NCBI RefSeq assembly: GCF_015832195.1
Contig: NC_052017.1
Span: 69,813,801 to 69,877,800 of the forward strand
Direction of reading: 5' to 3'
Origin: Motacilla alba alba
Taxonomy: Eukaryota > Chordata > Aves > Passeriformes > Motacillidae
Length of the DNA stretch: 64,000 bases
Shown: positions 23,821 through 35,480 of the stretch, one piece after another
Layout: every line of letters begins with the position of its first letter
Numbering within the stretch: the first letter of the stretch is position 1
Program-made: the position numbers and the translations under genes
Notes under the pieces: generated by a model
Told to the model about the DNA's origin: nothing
Databases searched by the model: none
The model's input: only the letters and a program-made list of their open reading frames with translations

Positions 23821-24770
23821 TTAGTTCCATGGTCTGTACCAACAAAACTTTAGCAATCTTTCCTCAACTCAGTGTTTTAGCAATATAAAGCCAGACAGTT
23901 TAGCTTTTTGGTTTAGTGTTTGTAGCCACAAGAATGTGTATTATTTCCTTCTTACCCACAGTGTACTCAGAGTCATCCATCCAATACAGAAGTTAATCCC
24001 AAATAATCTTGTCACCCAGAATAGGGAAAGTGCCTTCAGTTTTACCACTCTTTATTCACTTTTTACTTACCTACATACTTCAGTAAAACTTGTGTTACAA
24101 TGTTTTGGGGTTTATCACCCTCTCCTTGCCTCATTTTTAGAGAAATATCTTCCTTAGCATTAAATTAGCACTTACTGGCAGTTTTTCTGTCATGTCATAG
24201 CTCACAAACCTGGCATTGGAACAGACATGCTGAGAAGGAGTTAATTCATTGTAAAGTAAAATATAATATAATCTCTTTTCTAGATTTCAGAACTTAAGCA
24301 AAGGAAGACTCAAGGGCCTCTATATTATATTTTTTGTCAGCTGTTTATATAGAGAAGATATTATAAGGTTAGGAGTTGGTGGAAAGATGCATAGCTATAT
24401 TCAGCTTTACCCATAACTACTGGCCCTGCCTGTACACCTGGCGAGGGATTTGTTCCATTATTATTATCAGCAATGCAGTAATTTGATGCTGTTATCAATA
24501 AAGTTGTCCATATAACTCAACAGGAGCAGTTCCCAGAGCTTTGATCTTTTTCTGACTGTATGTGTCACATCAGGTCACATCCAGAAGCTTTGTTTTGCAA
24601 CTGAACAATGTAAGACCCGACTGCTTAAAGCAAGGAAACTGCACTTTAGGGCAAAGGAGAGAAGTCCGTCTCTGACCTCTGCACATCCACTAAGTCCATT
24701 TTTTGCTCAGAGGTTTTAAAATATGGGTTTTTTTAGAGAAACAGATTTAACAACGAAAACCACCTCTTTT

Positions 24771-24849
24771 CCTCCTGCCTGTGAAATCAAAGAATGAACA
24801 GTGCAGTTGTGCAAGTGCACTAATGACTTGCAACTTCACAGGCAGGAGG
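24771..24849 (+). other. Long hairpin-forming inverted repeat
   Basis: The outer arms CCTCCTGCCTGTGAA (24771-24785) and TTCACAGGCAGGAGG (24835-24849) are perfect reverse complements of 15 bp. Inside, ACTTGCAAC (24826-24834) pairs with GTT at 24806-24808 plus GCAAGT at 24811-24816, leaving a 2-nt bulge and a 9-nt apical loop (24817-24825). The whole 3' arm of 24 nt is therefore paired without a gap, while the 5' arm carries a 20-nt unpaired insert (24786-24805). A 15-bp perfect stem with a loop under 100 nt is expected about 0.006 times by chance in 64 kb of random sequence. It could be a structured RNA precursor, a small foldback transposon remnant, or a cruciform-forming site. The large 5' internal loop is unlike a standard microRNA precursor. 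Confidence 0.7.
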
Positions 24850-26387
24850 TCATCATTTCCCAGTTGCCAACCCTAAAGCCCTAAAGTTTTCTATGGCAGA
24901 GCAGTAACATATGGTGCAGAATGCCCAGGCTTTTAGTTTTAGTCACTGTGGTTTTCATCATGTAGGCTTTAAAACACTTGAATAAAAATCCCCAAGCTGT
25001 GCAGAACCTCCCTAAAACCTGTTGGTAGCAGTTTGGCATAAAACAAGGAGAATTTTTCACCCTGGGGATTGCCCATAAGAGTGAAATCAGTCATGAAATA
25101 GAAACTCACCAGTTTGAATTTGAGGCAGTCTATCTGTTGGCTTGCCTGAGGCACTTGCCACTGTGGGAGCAAAGATGCTTTTTATCTGTCTGCAGGTCTG
25201 CTCAGATACGCCTCTTGGGTTTCAGAGGCCTTTTGGGCTGCCATGTACGTTGGCAGCATTGCCAAGCCTTCCTTATAAGGGCTGAGTCTCATCCTGACCC
25301 ATGTCCCTAAGACCTTCTCTTGTGGAGCTGGCTGCCGAGAAGTTTTTCGATTGTGGAGGAGTCTTCTGAAAGCTTAACACCAGTGCAGCCTAAAAAAATC
25401 AAAACCTGAGGCTCCACAAACCCCCTGGAATAACATTTTTTCCAAAACCCAACATGCTATTTTTAAGTTCATGGTTTGGAAGGGGTTTGGTCACATGGGA
25501 ATCACTGGGGAGTCTCCCCGAGAGGGGAAACTCTGTCATCTCTGCAAATATTTCTTGCAGCTAGATCAGTACTGAGCTCCACCATCTTCTTTGGAATTGG
25601 ACATTAAAAAGTAAAGTGAGCAACAGAGACAGAAGCAGCAGAGATTTGTGTCCAGCTGTAATATCAAAGTGAGCTTGACCTAGGAGCTATATGTTGTTTC
25701 AGGCAAGATTGGGTCTTAAAACAGCACACATTTGAGAAGAAACCCATCTGGCAAGAAAACACAAATGTAACTTCAGCCCCTCCTAAGGCATATGTACAAA
25801 GCTAGAACTACAGAAAAAGGCATGCTAGCTGCAAAGTTTGTTTATGTGTTTGCATTGTCTTCCTCACCATCTGAATGGAGAGACTTGATTTCAATTGTGT
25901 AGTGTGCCTGACAAAGTAGTAGTTTCTTCTTGAAGCATTTTCTGTTAAAACATAGGGGCTTTTTTGTTTGCTTTCTGTCAAGAGAAACTGTTGAGATTAT
26001 GAAAATTAAGCATTTGATATTTTTGTAATTTCTGTCAAAGAATACTAGATAAAACTCTTCTGTTACTCGCCTTAGAAAGATGCATTTTAGAGTTTATCAA
26101 GTATTTAGTGGAGATGATGATGCTTTTCTGCATAGGATGAATTTGAGGTATCTAAAAGTTAGACATCCAACAGACAGACACTTTGAAAAGGTGATTCATC
26201 CGGTCCTAAGATAGGTGGTGCGAAATGAGATGAATCATCCAGGGAGCAAGTCTACATGAACACTTTGTTTAGACTTGCAGTTTTAAGGCAGCTCAAGCTA
26301 GGTAAAATACATCCCACCCTCCTTTCCATGACTTCTCTGAGTGGCTTCATGGTCCGAGCAGAGACCTGACTGCATGGGCTCAACAGT

Positions 26388-26500
26388 GTCACGCTTTGTC
26401 ACTGACAGAGCTGTGTTTGTCCCTGCCTGCAAAATGGGCCCAATTCTATTTCCATAACCAGCAGATGACGTATGAGTGACAGAATCCACAAGCACTTAAA
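26388..26500 (+). repeat. Possible MIR-like relic, sense
   Basis: A CTTTGTCACTGACAGAGCTG block, then CTGCCTGCAAAATGGGCCCA, then a TGACAGAATCCACAAGCACTT block keep the order of the MIR core (CAAGTCACTTAAC, CTGTAAAATGGGGATAA, TGAGATAATGCATGTAAAGCACTT). Individual matches are weak, so the call rests on colinearity. It may be chance. Confidence 0.33.
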
Positions 26501-28169
26501 AAAATATCTTTGGATCTTCGGGCTAAATAGATAATATAAAAAGCCAAGGAGGATTACCATGACCTGGAAGACTACCCATTTATCTAATGGCAACAAAAAT
26601 TATAATGATGGCAATTTTCATGGCTTTCTCCATTGTGGGAGAAAAGGGCTGTAAGATTTTCCTATTTCTCATTCCACTGTTATATTTAAAAATAATTAAA
26701 GCCATTCTGGCTAAGGGTGATATAATGCATATATTCAGAAGCAGGCTTTCAGTTTAATTTTTCCAGCTGGTGGGCCTGTTAGCCCATTTATTTGACTATT
26801 CTTCACACGTTGACTGAAATAGGTAATTGCTCTGTTCCCCCTGAGATTTCACGTCCATTTTTTCAGGCATGAAAGATATTAGGCTGTGTGTATTTTAAAT
26901 TCAAATACACTGTAGGATAGATTTATGTCCTTAAACGCTATGCAGATCTAGCTATAATTCATTTCATATAGAACTGGAAAATGGATTAAAACAAGAGTGC
27001 TAGACAAGAAAATCCAGAGTCTTATCTGATGAGGCTGGAGTCCTTTAATCCTCACTCCTTGAAGTGACAGCAGTATCTCCCTTCATTTTATGTTCATTTC
27101 ACATTTTTATCTTAATGGGAATGCAGGGTTGATTTGTTTGTTTGTTCTTAGATTTTTCAGTGTTTCTTTAATGGATTGCTGTGGGATTGTGGATAAGATA
27201 CTGAAGGGGTGTAAATCAGGATATCTCTGCTGAACATGGTGGGGTTGTTTCAGTGAGTCCGGCAGTCGGCCTTGCAGGGTGGGTTGTGCAGACCCTCACC
27301 TTGACATGAACAGGCACCAAATAGTTTTGATAGTCGAAGGCTGTGTGCTGGTTGTATTCAGAGCTGGACCTGTGCCAGTGAAAGGTTGCTAAAGGAAAGA
27401 AGCAGCAAGAGTTTTAAGGTCCAATAGTTCATAAATCACCACGGATAGAAACACATGCTGTATCCCACAGGAACACTGGGATTATATTGTTGTACCATTA
27501 TCCAAACAATGTTCTAGCTCCATACTATCTGAGGATACTAACCTTATATAAATAAAAGTCTTTATTCATGTATATATAGATAATACTTGTCATCTTAATT
27601 CAAATTTCAGCATGCTTTTGCTGTCGATTATGTCAGGACCTATCAGACATAACAACCCCCTTCTTCATACAGTTCAGAAACTCAGCATTTGGAATCTGCA
27701 AAGCAGGGGTTGCTAGTCCAAGGAAATTTTAGCTGCTGGGCTGATAAAATAATTTTGGATTTAAACAGCAGGGAAGAGATAGAAGGCAAGGATTCAAGGT
27801 GCTATTTAGTATCAAACGTGACTGAAGTACCTGATTTTCTCAGGTAAAACTCCTGCTTGCAGGATGTGTTAAGTTTCCTGAAATGAAACTGAAGGAAGGG
27901 AATTATGTGGTAAGAATTTCTGAATTGATATGCAGATGGTTTCCTATGTTTGTTTGGTTTTCACCAGCTGTTCTTGGATTACTAGTGTTGTATTTTTCAT
28001 TTCCTAACAAGAGAGAATGGCATTTTCAGGTAAGAGGAAATCTTAATGGCCAAGGATTGCACAGTGTATAATATATACATGTGTGTATTTCCCCTAAGGC
28101 AAGTTTAATGTCTTCTCCATTTTTGACAAGCTGCAAACTCCATGACTTCCCTTCAATTTATTCTGGTGG

Positions 28170-28281
28170 AGTGTAGTTTTCTGGGTAATAAAATAGGGTT
28201 GCACTTACATTAAGTCCTTTGTTCAAGATTATTTATCTTGAACTTTGGAAATGATTGAACTAAACCCAAGTCTTTGCTTTA
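28170..28281 (-). repeat. Possible MIR-like relic, antisense
   Basis: TTAAGTCCTTTGTTCAAGAT, followed after about 30 bp by GATTGAACTAAACCCAAGTCTT, recalls the antisense MIR order (TTAAGTGACTTGCCCAAGGTCA, then GATTTGAACCCAGGTCT). Part of the trace overlaps a local 9-bp-stem hairpin (28221-28243), which could itself explain some of the pattern. Confidence 0.3.
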
Positions 28282-30046
28282 CTTTTAAATGTGTGGGTGT
28301 TGCTCAGAAGCCTATTTCTTATTATTACTACTTAGGTAGTTTGCTCTGCTGTTAGTAAAAATACAATCCAGAAGAATGGTATGTCACTGTGTATTACAGT
28401 TGTCTTTCACACATACCTTGAAATTGTTTGATATTTTGTAGCTTTTTGAGGAGCTGGGTTAAAGTTTTCTTACCTATTTGCAGCTGCAAAAACTCCAGTT
28501 TGGCTTCTTGCTGTTTGGGAAAACATTCCAATATGTCACCATCTGGGAAAAGCATGAAATGCTGGCTGAGGCCTGGAACCCATTGATTTCATAGATATCT
28601 TGTCCTCCAAATATTTTTCCCATAAACATGAAGTTGCATCACACTTTCTGTTTTTTCCTTCTCCATCCCCCTCCCCTCCCATCCAAACACTTGCAATGGG
28701 GCAATGGGAAGAAAAATTTAATTGAACCCCCTTCTCCCACAGATACTTTGTTTGGGTACAGAGCTTGATTGGAGCATTTTCTTATCTTTTAAGGCCACTG
28801 TTGTCATTCATAATGAGCAGATAAAATAGATATGAGAAATTATGAACTACATATTTTCCAATGTACTTAATAGTAGAGGTTGTCTTAATCCCATACCCTT
28901 CTGGGGCAAGACTTTAGAACTTAATACCAGGAGAAATCATAATCCACAATTTAATATGGCTATTATCTGGTTTTAACTGTCTGTGAAGAAGATTAAATTC
29001 CAGATGGTAGAAGTTATAATCCAAGCCTGTTATGATCACCAAAATGAACCAAATAACCAAATGCAAAATGGTCTCACCAGAATTGTTTGCTCAGGAGCTT
29101 ATCTGCTGTAGCCGCCATAAGATATGCAAAATATCAGAAGTATATGGGAAAGGATTCCACCAATGGTGCCCCTCACCAAAGCAAAGAGACAGCTGCTGTT
29201 AAGTAACATACTGGATAAGATGAAAGCATGTCCTAGATCATCATTGCAGACCAGCTTTTCAATCCCCTTTCTCCTGTCTATGAGCCATACCTTCCCTCAT
29301 CATGTACATCAGCCTTTGGAGAGGAGGAGGGAAGGAATGGTGAGAGCAGTTTGGGAGAGGATGTGAAATAAATGCAAAGAATAAGTACTGTGCTGTGATG
29401 TTTGCCTGGTCACACTTAGAGAACTTGTTACTTAACTGTCAGGTTCTGCCAGAAGCTCCCAAGAAAACACCAGAAGCAGGGGAGAAATCAATTTCCAGCC
29501 TTGATGAGGTATGGGGCTCATCTGGCTGCATCACCCTGAGATGAAAGTGGGGACGGTAAAAATGCCATCCATGCCCATAGGTACCTTTGGTTTCCATCCC
29601 AAAGGCCTTGCAGTTGGACAGAGATTCGGCAGATGTGCTTTTAAGTTGTGCTAAGATTTATGGGTTAACAAAAGCTGCCATCTAATCAGTGGTTCTTACA
29701 CTGCTTTCCTAGAAAATTGGACTGTGACATCCTTCTGAAACTGCATAGGTCAATTGTGAAAAGTAGGTAAGAGGAGCAGTTTACATTTTAATGGGCACTA
29801 CCAGCAGAATTCATGCTGAATTATTCATTTGGAAACGATGTATGAAATGGGTAACACAACACACTTCTTTGGGTACATTGGGAGAAAGATTTCTTAAAAC
29901 ATAGCTCAGAAGCTGCATTTCAGAGAGATGTCAAAAACTATGCAGGATGCTCACATATGTGTCAAATACATGATAATACCTCCCATTAATAGTGGCTTCC
30001 CTGCACAGAAAAAAGCATAGCATGTCTTCATGTAGATAAGCAGACC

Positions 30047-30155
30047 TATTTCCATTTTTATTGAGGAAGAAATTGAGTTGCACGGAGGCAAAACGACTTA
30101 TCTGCAGTTGCCCTTAATGGGAACTGGACAGGGCACAAAAGCAGGTTCCCCACTT
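30047..30155 (-). repeat. MIR-like ancient SINE relic, antisense
   Basis: CCATTTTTATTGAGGAAGAAATTGAG aligns with the antisense MIR block CCATTTTACAGATGAGGAAACTGAG. GCACGGAGGCAAAACGACTT then aligns with GCACAGAGAGGTTAAGTGACTT. Finally GGAACTGGACAGGGC, then GCAGGTTCCCC, recall the block around AAGTGGCAGAGC and GAACCCAGG. Colinearity over about 105 bp in the right spacing supports a real, very old copy. The assignment is from memory of the consensus and not from a search. Confidence 0.58.
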
Positions 30156-31066
30156 CCCAGCTTATCTCCTGCGTGCCCCAGTTTTTCCAGTCATTCCAAA
30201 ACATTGCCTCCCAGTCTGCTGCAGAGATTTCCCAGTAAACAAAGTTACTTCATGTAGTCACATGCAGGATCCCTAAAGGATTTTTTTTTAAAGGCTATGA
30301 TTTATAATAGCCCCTTTTCAAGAACTAGCTGTGCTTAGGTGAGGTTAAATCAACGATTATTCCGAAGTCCTGTTTTCAGTGCAGGCTCTCCGGATGGTTG
30401 CTGATTTTGTTCCATTTAAAGCATTTTGTGGCATGAACTCACTTTGTTTCTGCCCACATCACTGCATTCCTGGGATGTTTTTCACAGGCCTTAGCAAGAT
30501 CATCTGACAGCAACTAGTGAGGTCAATGAACTTTATACACAATTAAACACTTGAAGCTAGGAGAATTAATTGTTATTTTTTTCCCCTGCAAAGTTAGGGA
30601 AGGATACACGGTACGTTATAGTCTGTAACAGAGTCAATGTTATGTGTGGTAATCAAGCTAGTTTCACATGATTTAATGCTGAACAGAGTCAGAAAATGAT
30701 TGCATCCTTTACATGGGCCTCACAGAGCAGTCACCACCCACACTGTTTATTCAGACTCGGAGCTCTGCCATTCACTGTTTAAGCCAGAGGAGGAAAAAAA
30801 TCCCTTCGTGAATGCTCTTGAAGCCATGTATTCTCAGCGCAAAGTGGAGCTGGGGGGAGGAATCCAAATAAGGTTCTTCCAATTGCCGCAGTTGTACAGA
30901 GGTGAGATTTTCTTCGATCCTCCAGTGCCACAGTTAAGGAAGGATTATTTGGAGCTGGTGATATGGGGGCGAATCAAGCTAAGAATTTGTTGATGCCACT
31001 AAAATTTCCAGAGACAGCTGGGTAGCTTTTCTTCTCCCAGCTTTCCCATCTGTTACTACCTGAACA

Positions 31067-31086
31067 AAGAGGTAAAGTTACCTCTT
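31067..31086. other. 20-bp near-perfect palindrome
   Basis: AAGAGGTAA and TTACCTCTT are perfect 9-bp reverse complements separated by only AG. The arrangement is dyad-symmetric and could bind a dimeric protein, but the half-sites do not match a nuclear-receptor motif with a standard spacing. Function is unknown. Confidence 0.5.
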
Positions 31087-34000
31087 CTGCTCTGTGCAAA
31101 ATTGGTAGGGTTTGCTGAAAAGTCATGTGGTGGTGTGGATTTTGTTCAGCTTGTTTCTTTCAAGAGTGAAAAGTTTTTCTGCTGTCTTAAGCTTTAACTT
31201 TTTTGGTAAGAGAAGTGTTTGGAAAACACTTTGCTCCTTCATGCCTATCCATCTGTTACAAGGGAAACTATAACCAGAAAAGGTTGTGAGTGAGTATGCA
31301 AGACATCTATGACAGCCTAGTAAAATTTTATATGCATCCAGTGATAGTGTTTTTACTCCTTCTACAGCTGAACTTATCTCATCAGGAAGGCTTTTGCTAC
31401 TCTTCCATTGATATTTTCCCTTTTACAGTTCTTCACATTTCTTCTGCGTAATCCCTTTCCTTTAAAAAAGGGATTCCTCACTTCCCCAGGCACTTATATT
31501 TTAAAGTTTCTACAGATCTAAGCAACTCTTTTAAATTTATATCTGCAAGTTTCTGAGGTTACAGAAATGCCAAGAGCATATCATCAGTTGGTCTAGAGAT
31601 GTAAACTAGAGCACCACCAACACCAACAGGCCCATTAATTTTATGCAGCATTTAAACTTTTCATGTTCAGTGCTAGCTAATCTGAGTGGCAAGCATGAAC
31701 TGTTTCTCATCAGAAACTGGTTCTGTGGCATGCTCTATCCAACTCATAATTTTGGGTCCATGAGCAGGAGATTTTGTTAGCCCCCTCCCCATCTTTAAGC
31801 TGCTCATCTGTTAGGTGGCTTTTTATTCCACTCTGATTTGTTTTGAATAAAAGAAACAAGTATTCCCTTGCTTAGTAAACTGCTTCTTATGATAATAGTT
31901 TTGTAAAATATAGTGATGTAGCATTAGACTGGAATCCTCATGTTTTCTTGATGCCTTGCAATTTTTCAAGACCCACTCCATTTGTGTATTCCTTTGGCTG
32001 GAATAATTTAATTCCAAGCTCAGGTATCTCATCCATTTTTCCATTTAAGAACTGATCATGAGATGTGCAATAACTGTGTCCACGTGCTTTTGTTCTTCTT
32101 GCCAAACTCTTGCTTCATAAATTAGAGCTTAGCCACGGTAAACCCTGGGATCTGGAGTGTCCTCCAGGTTGCCGTCTAAAAATACCTGGGGCATTTTTCC
32201 AGTCCACCAATATCTAATAAGATGGATTTCCTCATTGTAGTTAAATATTATGGGTGAAATTCTTCTCAGAGGAGCAGGAACGGAGCACTCGCTGACTTTA
32301 GGTGGTGCGGATCGGGGAATAAAACTTGTCCCAAGTGTCTCCCATTGGGAGTTTATGGGGCACTGTGAGCTTACAGAGAGCACACAGTGATTATTTTAGT
32401 CATTGTTTTCCTTGTTACTCAAAGCACTTACTTAAGGCAGTGCCTGGAGGGAAAGAAAGATAATTATCCCCAAACAGAAACCCCTTTAGATATAGTAAGG
32501 GTTTTTGAAGCAGTATTTATATTTCCAGCATAAGGCTGCTTTCCCACTTGCCTTTGAGATGTGACAGAAATGTTCCTCTCCTCCCGCCAGTGAATACGTT
32601 GCTAATACAGAATTCATTGGTACCAGAATTATACTTCTGTTTCCACACTGGGTCAGTTGAGTACTTTTAACCCATGTTTGCCTCATTCCTCAGCAGCCTG
32701 AAAATTGCAGTACGTAATATTTTGTCTTGGTCTACCTAGGTCAAACAAGCAATTGCACCTTCATTCCAGCCCTACGTACTTTGATAACAGGTGCCCTCCA
32801 AATCAGCTGGCTTGAGAGGGGAAAATTATTATTTGCTTTGTGAAGTGAGTGAACTTGATGTAGGAGTCTCTGTGGGATTAAATATCTTTATAGATACAAA
32901 ATAATCATGTTTGATATGGAAAAGTGAGTCACCCAATGGTTTTGGTTTTTTCCTAGTCATTGCTGGAGTCTTTCCATTTTCTTCCCAGAGCTGTCCGCAT
33001 TGTGGGGTCAGAGAGGAGTGCATGAAATCTTTGCCCAACTCAAGCCAATGAGGGTAGTAATTAGTAACTATGCAGTTCAGTGGTGCCCAGAGCCTATTTA
33101 GATCATGGCACAAACTACTGAATAGCTCCTCAAGGCTGTTCCTTGAGCAGCTCTGCCCCTGGGCCATTGGCAGGCATTGCCAGGCTGAGCTTGCACATCC
33201 TGCTTTTACACGGCCCCTGTCCTGCCTATAACTGTGTTTTGGTTTCTGTCCTCTGTGATCATAGCTCTCTTAACTTTCCTGAGGGCTCAGGGAGCTGGAA
33301 AACTGATTTTTCTGTTACTCACTGCTTATCACAGGCTCTGTCCCACTGGTATCTGCATGCCCTGCATGACTCTGTACCACTAAGATGTAGGCAGTTGTCA
33401 TTTTACAGCTAATACTGCCCAAAATTACAAATAAATTCAAGGAAAATTTTAGCAATCGCTCTGAGGCTTTGGTACAGCCAGTGGCCACCTTACTCTGCAA
33501 AGAGTATCTTACTTATTACTTTTGAAATACTGAGACAGTTTTCAATTCTGCTGGATTTATTGCTGAATCCTGGCACTCACCTAACAATGGAGGCCAGAAA
33601 CTGTCCAACTGTGGTCACCTGAAGCCTCTTCTGACAGGTAGGGTTTATTTGACTTCCCTTTGTCAGCTGGAGAAAAAAGTCCTTGCAAGCTGGGATTGAG
33701 AGTGGGGCTTGTTCAGGTAACACACAGCCCCCGACTCCTGTGAAGCACTGCCCCTAAGTGCTTCAGTGAAGCTGCTCTTTGCCTTCAGCAGGATTAAACC
33801 TAGACTGATTAGAAGTCTTTCCAGTCATCTAGAAAGCTCTGTATTGCTTTTAAAGTGTTAGAGTTTGCTAACAGAGCCCTCAGCTGAGTCTCTCTACCTT
33901 GTGATTCCTACCTTCAAGCAGATGCCTTCAAGAAGGCTGTGCTGGGACAAGACTTGTGTGCCCTTTGCCTCCTCTCCTGTTTTCTTTAGAAACGGTCAGA

Positions 34001-34126
34001 CACATGTAAGCCTGGAGAAATGTAGGATGTGCCCCACAAGTCTCTCCTGAGGAACCCAGATTTGGATTGCACTGTGCAGGTGCAGGACTGTTAACTCCTA
34101 TTTCTTCTTGACTATCTGAAATTGTG

Positions 34127-34138
34127 AAAAAAAAAAAA
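34127..34138. repeat. Poly(A), 12 A
   Basis: Twelve A on the plus strand, 32 bp before the 3' end of the antisense CR1 copy. No connection between the two is evident. Confidence 0.85.
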
Positions 34139-34170
34139 CCCTCAGAAGTAATGTTGCTGGCAGCTTATCA

Positions 34171-35480
34171 CATAGAATGTTAATGGGTTGGAATGGACCT
34201 TAAAAATCATCTAGTCCCAACCCTGGTGCCATGGGCAGGGACACCCCCCAACAGGTTGCTCAAGGCCTTGTCCAGCCTGGATTTTAACACTGCCAGGGTT
34301 GGGGCATCCAGAACCTCCTGGGCAACCTGTTCCAGTGTCTCACCATTCTCACAGACAATAATTTCTTCCTAATATTAAACCTAAATTTCCCCTCTTTCAA
34401 TTTTTGCCCATTACTCCTTGTCCTAGCACTACAGTTCCTGATGAAGGGTCCCTCTCCATCTTCCCGTAGGCCCCCTTCAGGTACTGGAAGTTTGCTATGA
34501 GATCTCCATGCAACCTTCTCTTCTCCAGGCTGAACAGCCCCAACTCAGACGGTCTTCATAGGGGAGGGGCTCCAGTCCTCTTACCAGCTTTGTGTCCCTG
34601 CCAAAGTTCCAGGTCCTTTTATGCTGGGGACCCCAGAGCTGGATGCAGCACTCCAGGCGGGGTCTCACCAGAGCAGAGCAGAGGGGGAGAGTCCCCTCCT
34701 TTGACCTGCTGGCCACGCTCCTATGGATGCAGCCCAGGGTTCCATTGGCTGTCTGGGCTGGGAGCGCTCACTGCTGGCTCACGTTGAGTTTTCCATTAGC
34801 CATCACCACCAGGTCTTCTCCTCAGGACCTTCTCCTTCTCCTGCTCCCAATCACTTCTCTGCCCAACCTGTGGTGTTCCTGGGATTGCCCTGATCCATGC
34901 GCAGGACCCTGCACTTGGCTTTGTTAAACCTCAGGAGGTTTGCACGGGCCCAGCTCTCCAGCCTGTCCAGTCCCTCTGGATGCCATCCCCTCCCTCCAGC
35001 ATGTCGACCACCCCACACAGCTCAGTGTTGGTGTCGTCGATGAACTTGCTGAGGGTGCCCTCGGCCCCACTGTCCATGTCACCAACAGGATGCTGAACAG
35101 CATCAGCCCCAGGACCGACCCCAGAGGGACACCACTGGTCACTGGTCTCCCTGTGGACAACGAGCCAATGACCACAACTCTTTGTGTGCAGCCATCCAGC
35201 CAGTTCTTTATCCCTAAGTGGTCCATGCATCAAATCCATGCCTCCAACTAGGAGACAAGGATAACATGCAGGACAGTGTCTAATGCTTTTCATAAGTCGA
35301 GATAGACAACGTCAGTTCCTCTGCCTCATCCGCCAACACTGTAGCTCCATAACAAGTCACCAAATTTGTCAGGCATGATTTCCCCTTGTGAAGCCACATT
35401 GGCTGTTACCAACCACCTCTTGATTTTCCATGTGCCTCAGTCTAGTTTCCAGGAGAATCTGCTGTATGATCAGGCATAGG
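34171..35480 (-). mobile_element. CR1 LINE, 5'-truncated, antisense
   Basis: About 1.3 kb matches avian CR1 read in reverse complement. The left end (CATAGAATG, GGTTGGAATGGACCTT, ATCATCTAGTCCCAACC) is the CR1 3' terminus with a remnant of its ATTCTATG tail. CR1 3'-UTR and C-terminal ORF2 blocks follow, such as GAACCTCCTGGGCAACCTGT, CTTCTCTTCCAGG-type sequence, and CACCAGAGCAGAGCAGAGGG. The right end falls in the reverse-transcriptase coding part and stops near CTGCTGTATGATCAGGCATA, so the 5' part, including the endonuclease and ORF1, is missing. CR1 is a target-primed, non-LTR retrotransposon without a poly(A) tail, and most copies are 5'-truncated like this one. The copy is inactive, since the frame is broken (see the coding remnant). 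Confidence 0.96.
34495..35293 (-). pseudogene. Broken CR1 ORF2 reverse-transcriptase remnant
   Basis: On the minus strand three pieces of the CR1 ORF2 C-terminal half are visible in different frames. The first, ending near 35090, contains RPVTSGVPLGSVLG, the conserved reverse-transcriptase GVPQGS-type motif. The second continues in another frame with GDMDSG, then FIDD at 35033-35044 (the catalytic YxDD/FADD box), then [10 protein letters not shown] and IQRDW. The third (34495-34716) carries [19 protein letters not shown] and LPYEDRL, the conserved CR1 C-terminal region. The frame changes between pieces, and one or more indels separate the GVPLGS and FIDD motifs, so no functional polymerase can be made. 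In the intact family the domain copies the element RNA at a nicked target. Confidence 0.9.

Larger units (their letters stand above)
21832..24770. other. Non-coding unique DNA with GC-rich part and purine-rich tract
   Basis: No gene was recognised. A CpG cluster lies at about 22615-22775 (about 10 CpG counted). A GC-rich segment at 23087-23418 is open for 125 codons on the plus strand and ends at an A-rich run. A purine-rich tract lies at 23700-23820. The rest is AT-rich unique sequence. Confidence 0.5.
24850..30046. other. Non-coding unique DNA
   Basis: This is AT-rich, CpG-poor DNA without a recognised gene. Two further faint MIR-like traces are listed separately. The 26690-26960 part, with ATTAAA and TAATT words, resembles conserved non-coding sequence in composition only. 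A frame with splice-like borders at 27863-28029 is discussed under findings. A hairpin with a 9-bp stem and 5-nt loop lies at 28221-28243. Confidence 0.5.
30156..34170. other. Non-coding unique DNA
   Basis: No gene was recognised. A 97-codon plus-strand frame (30700-30993, TTG at its start) with splice-like borders is discussed in the findings. A 20-bp near-perfect palindrome is at 31067-31086. An A12 run lies at 34127-34138, just before the CR1 copy. The rest is unique and AT-leaning. Confidence 0.55.
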
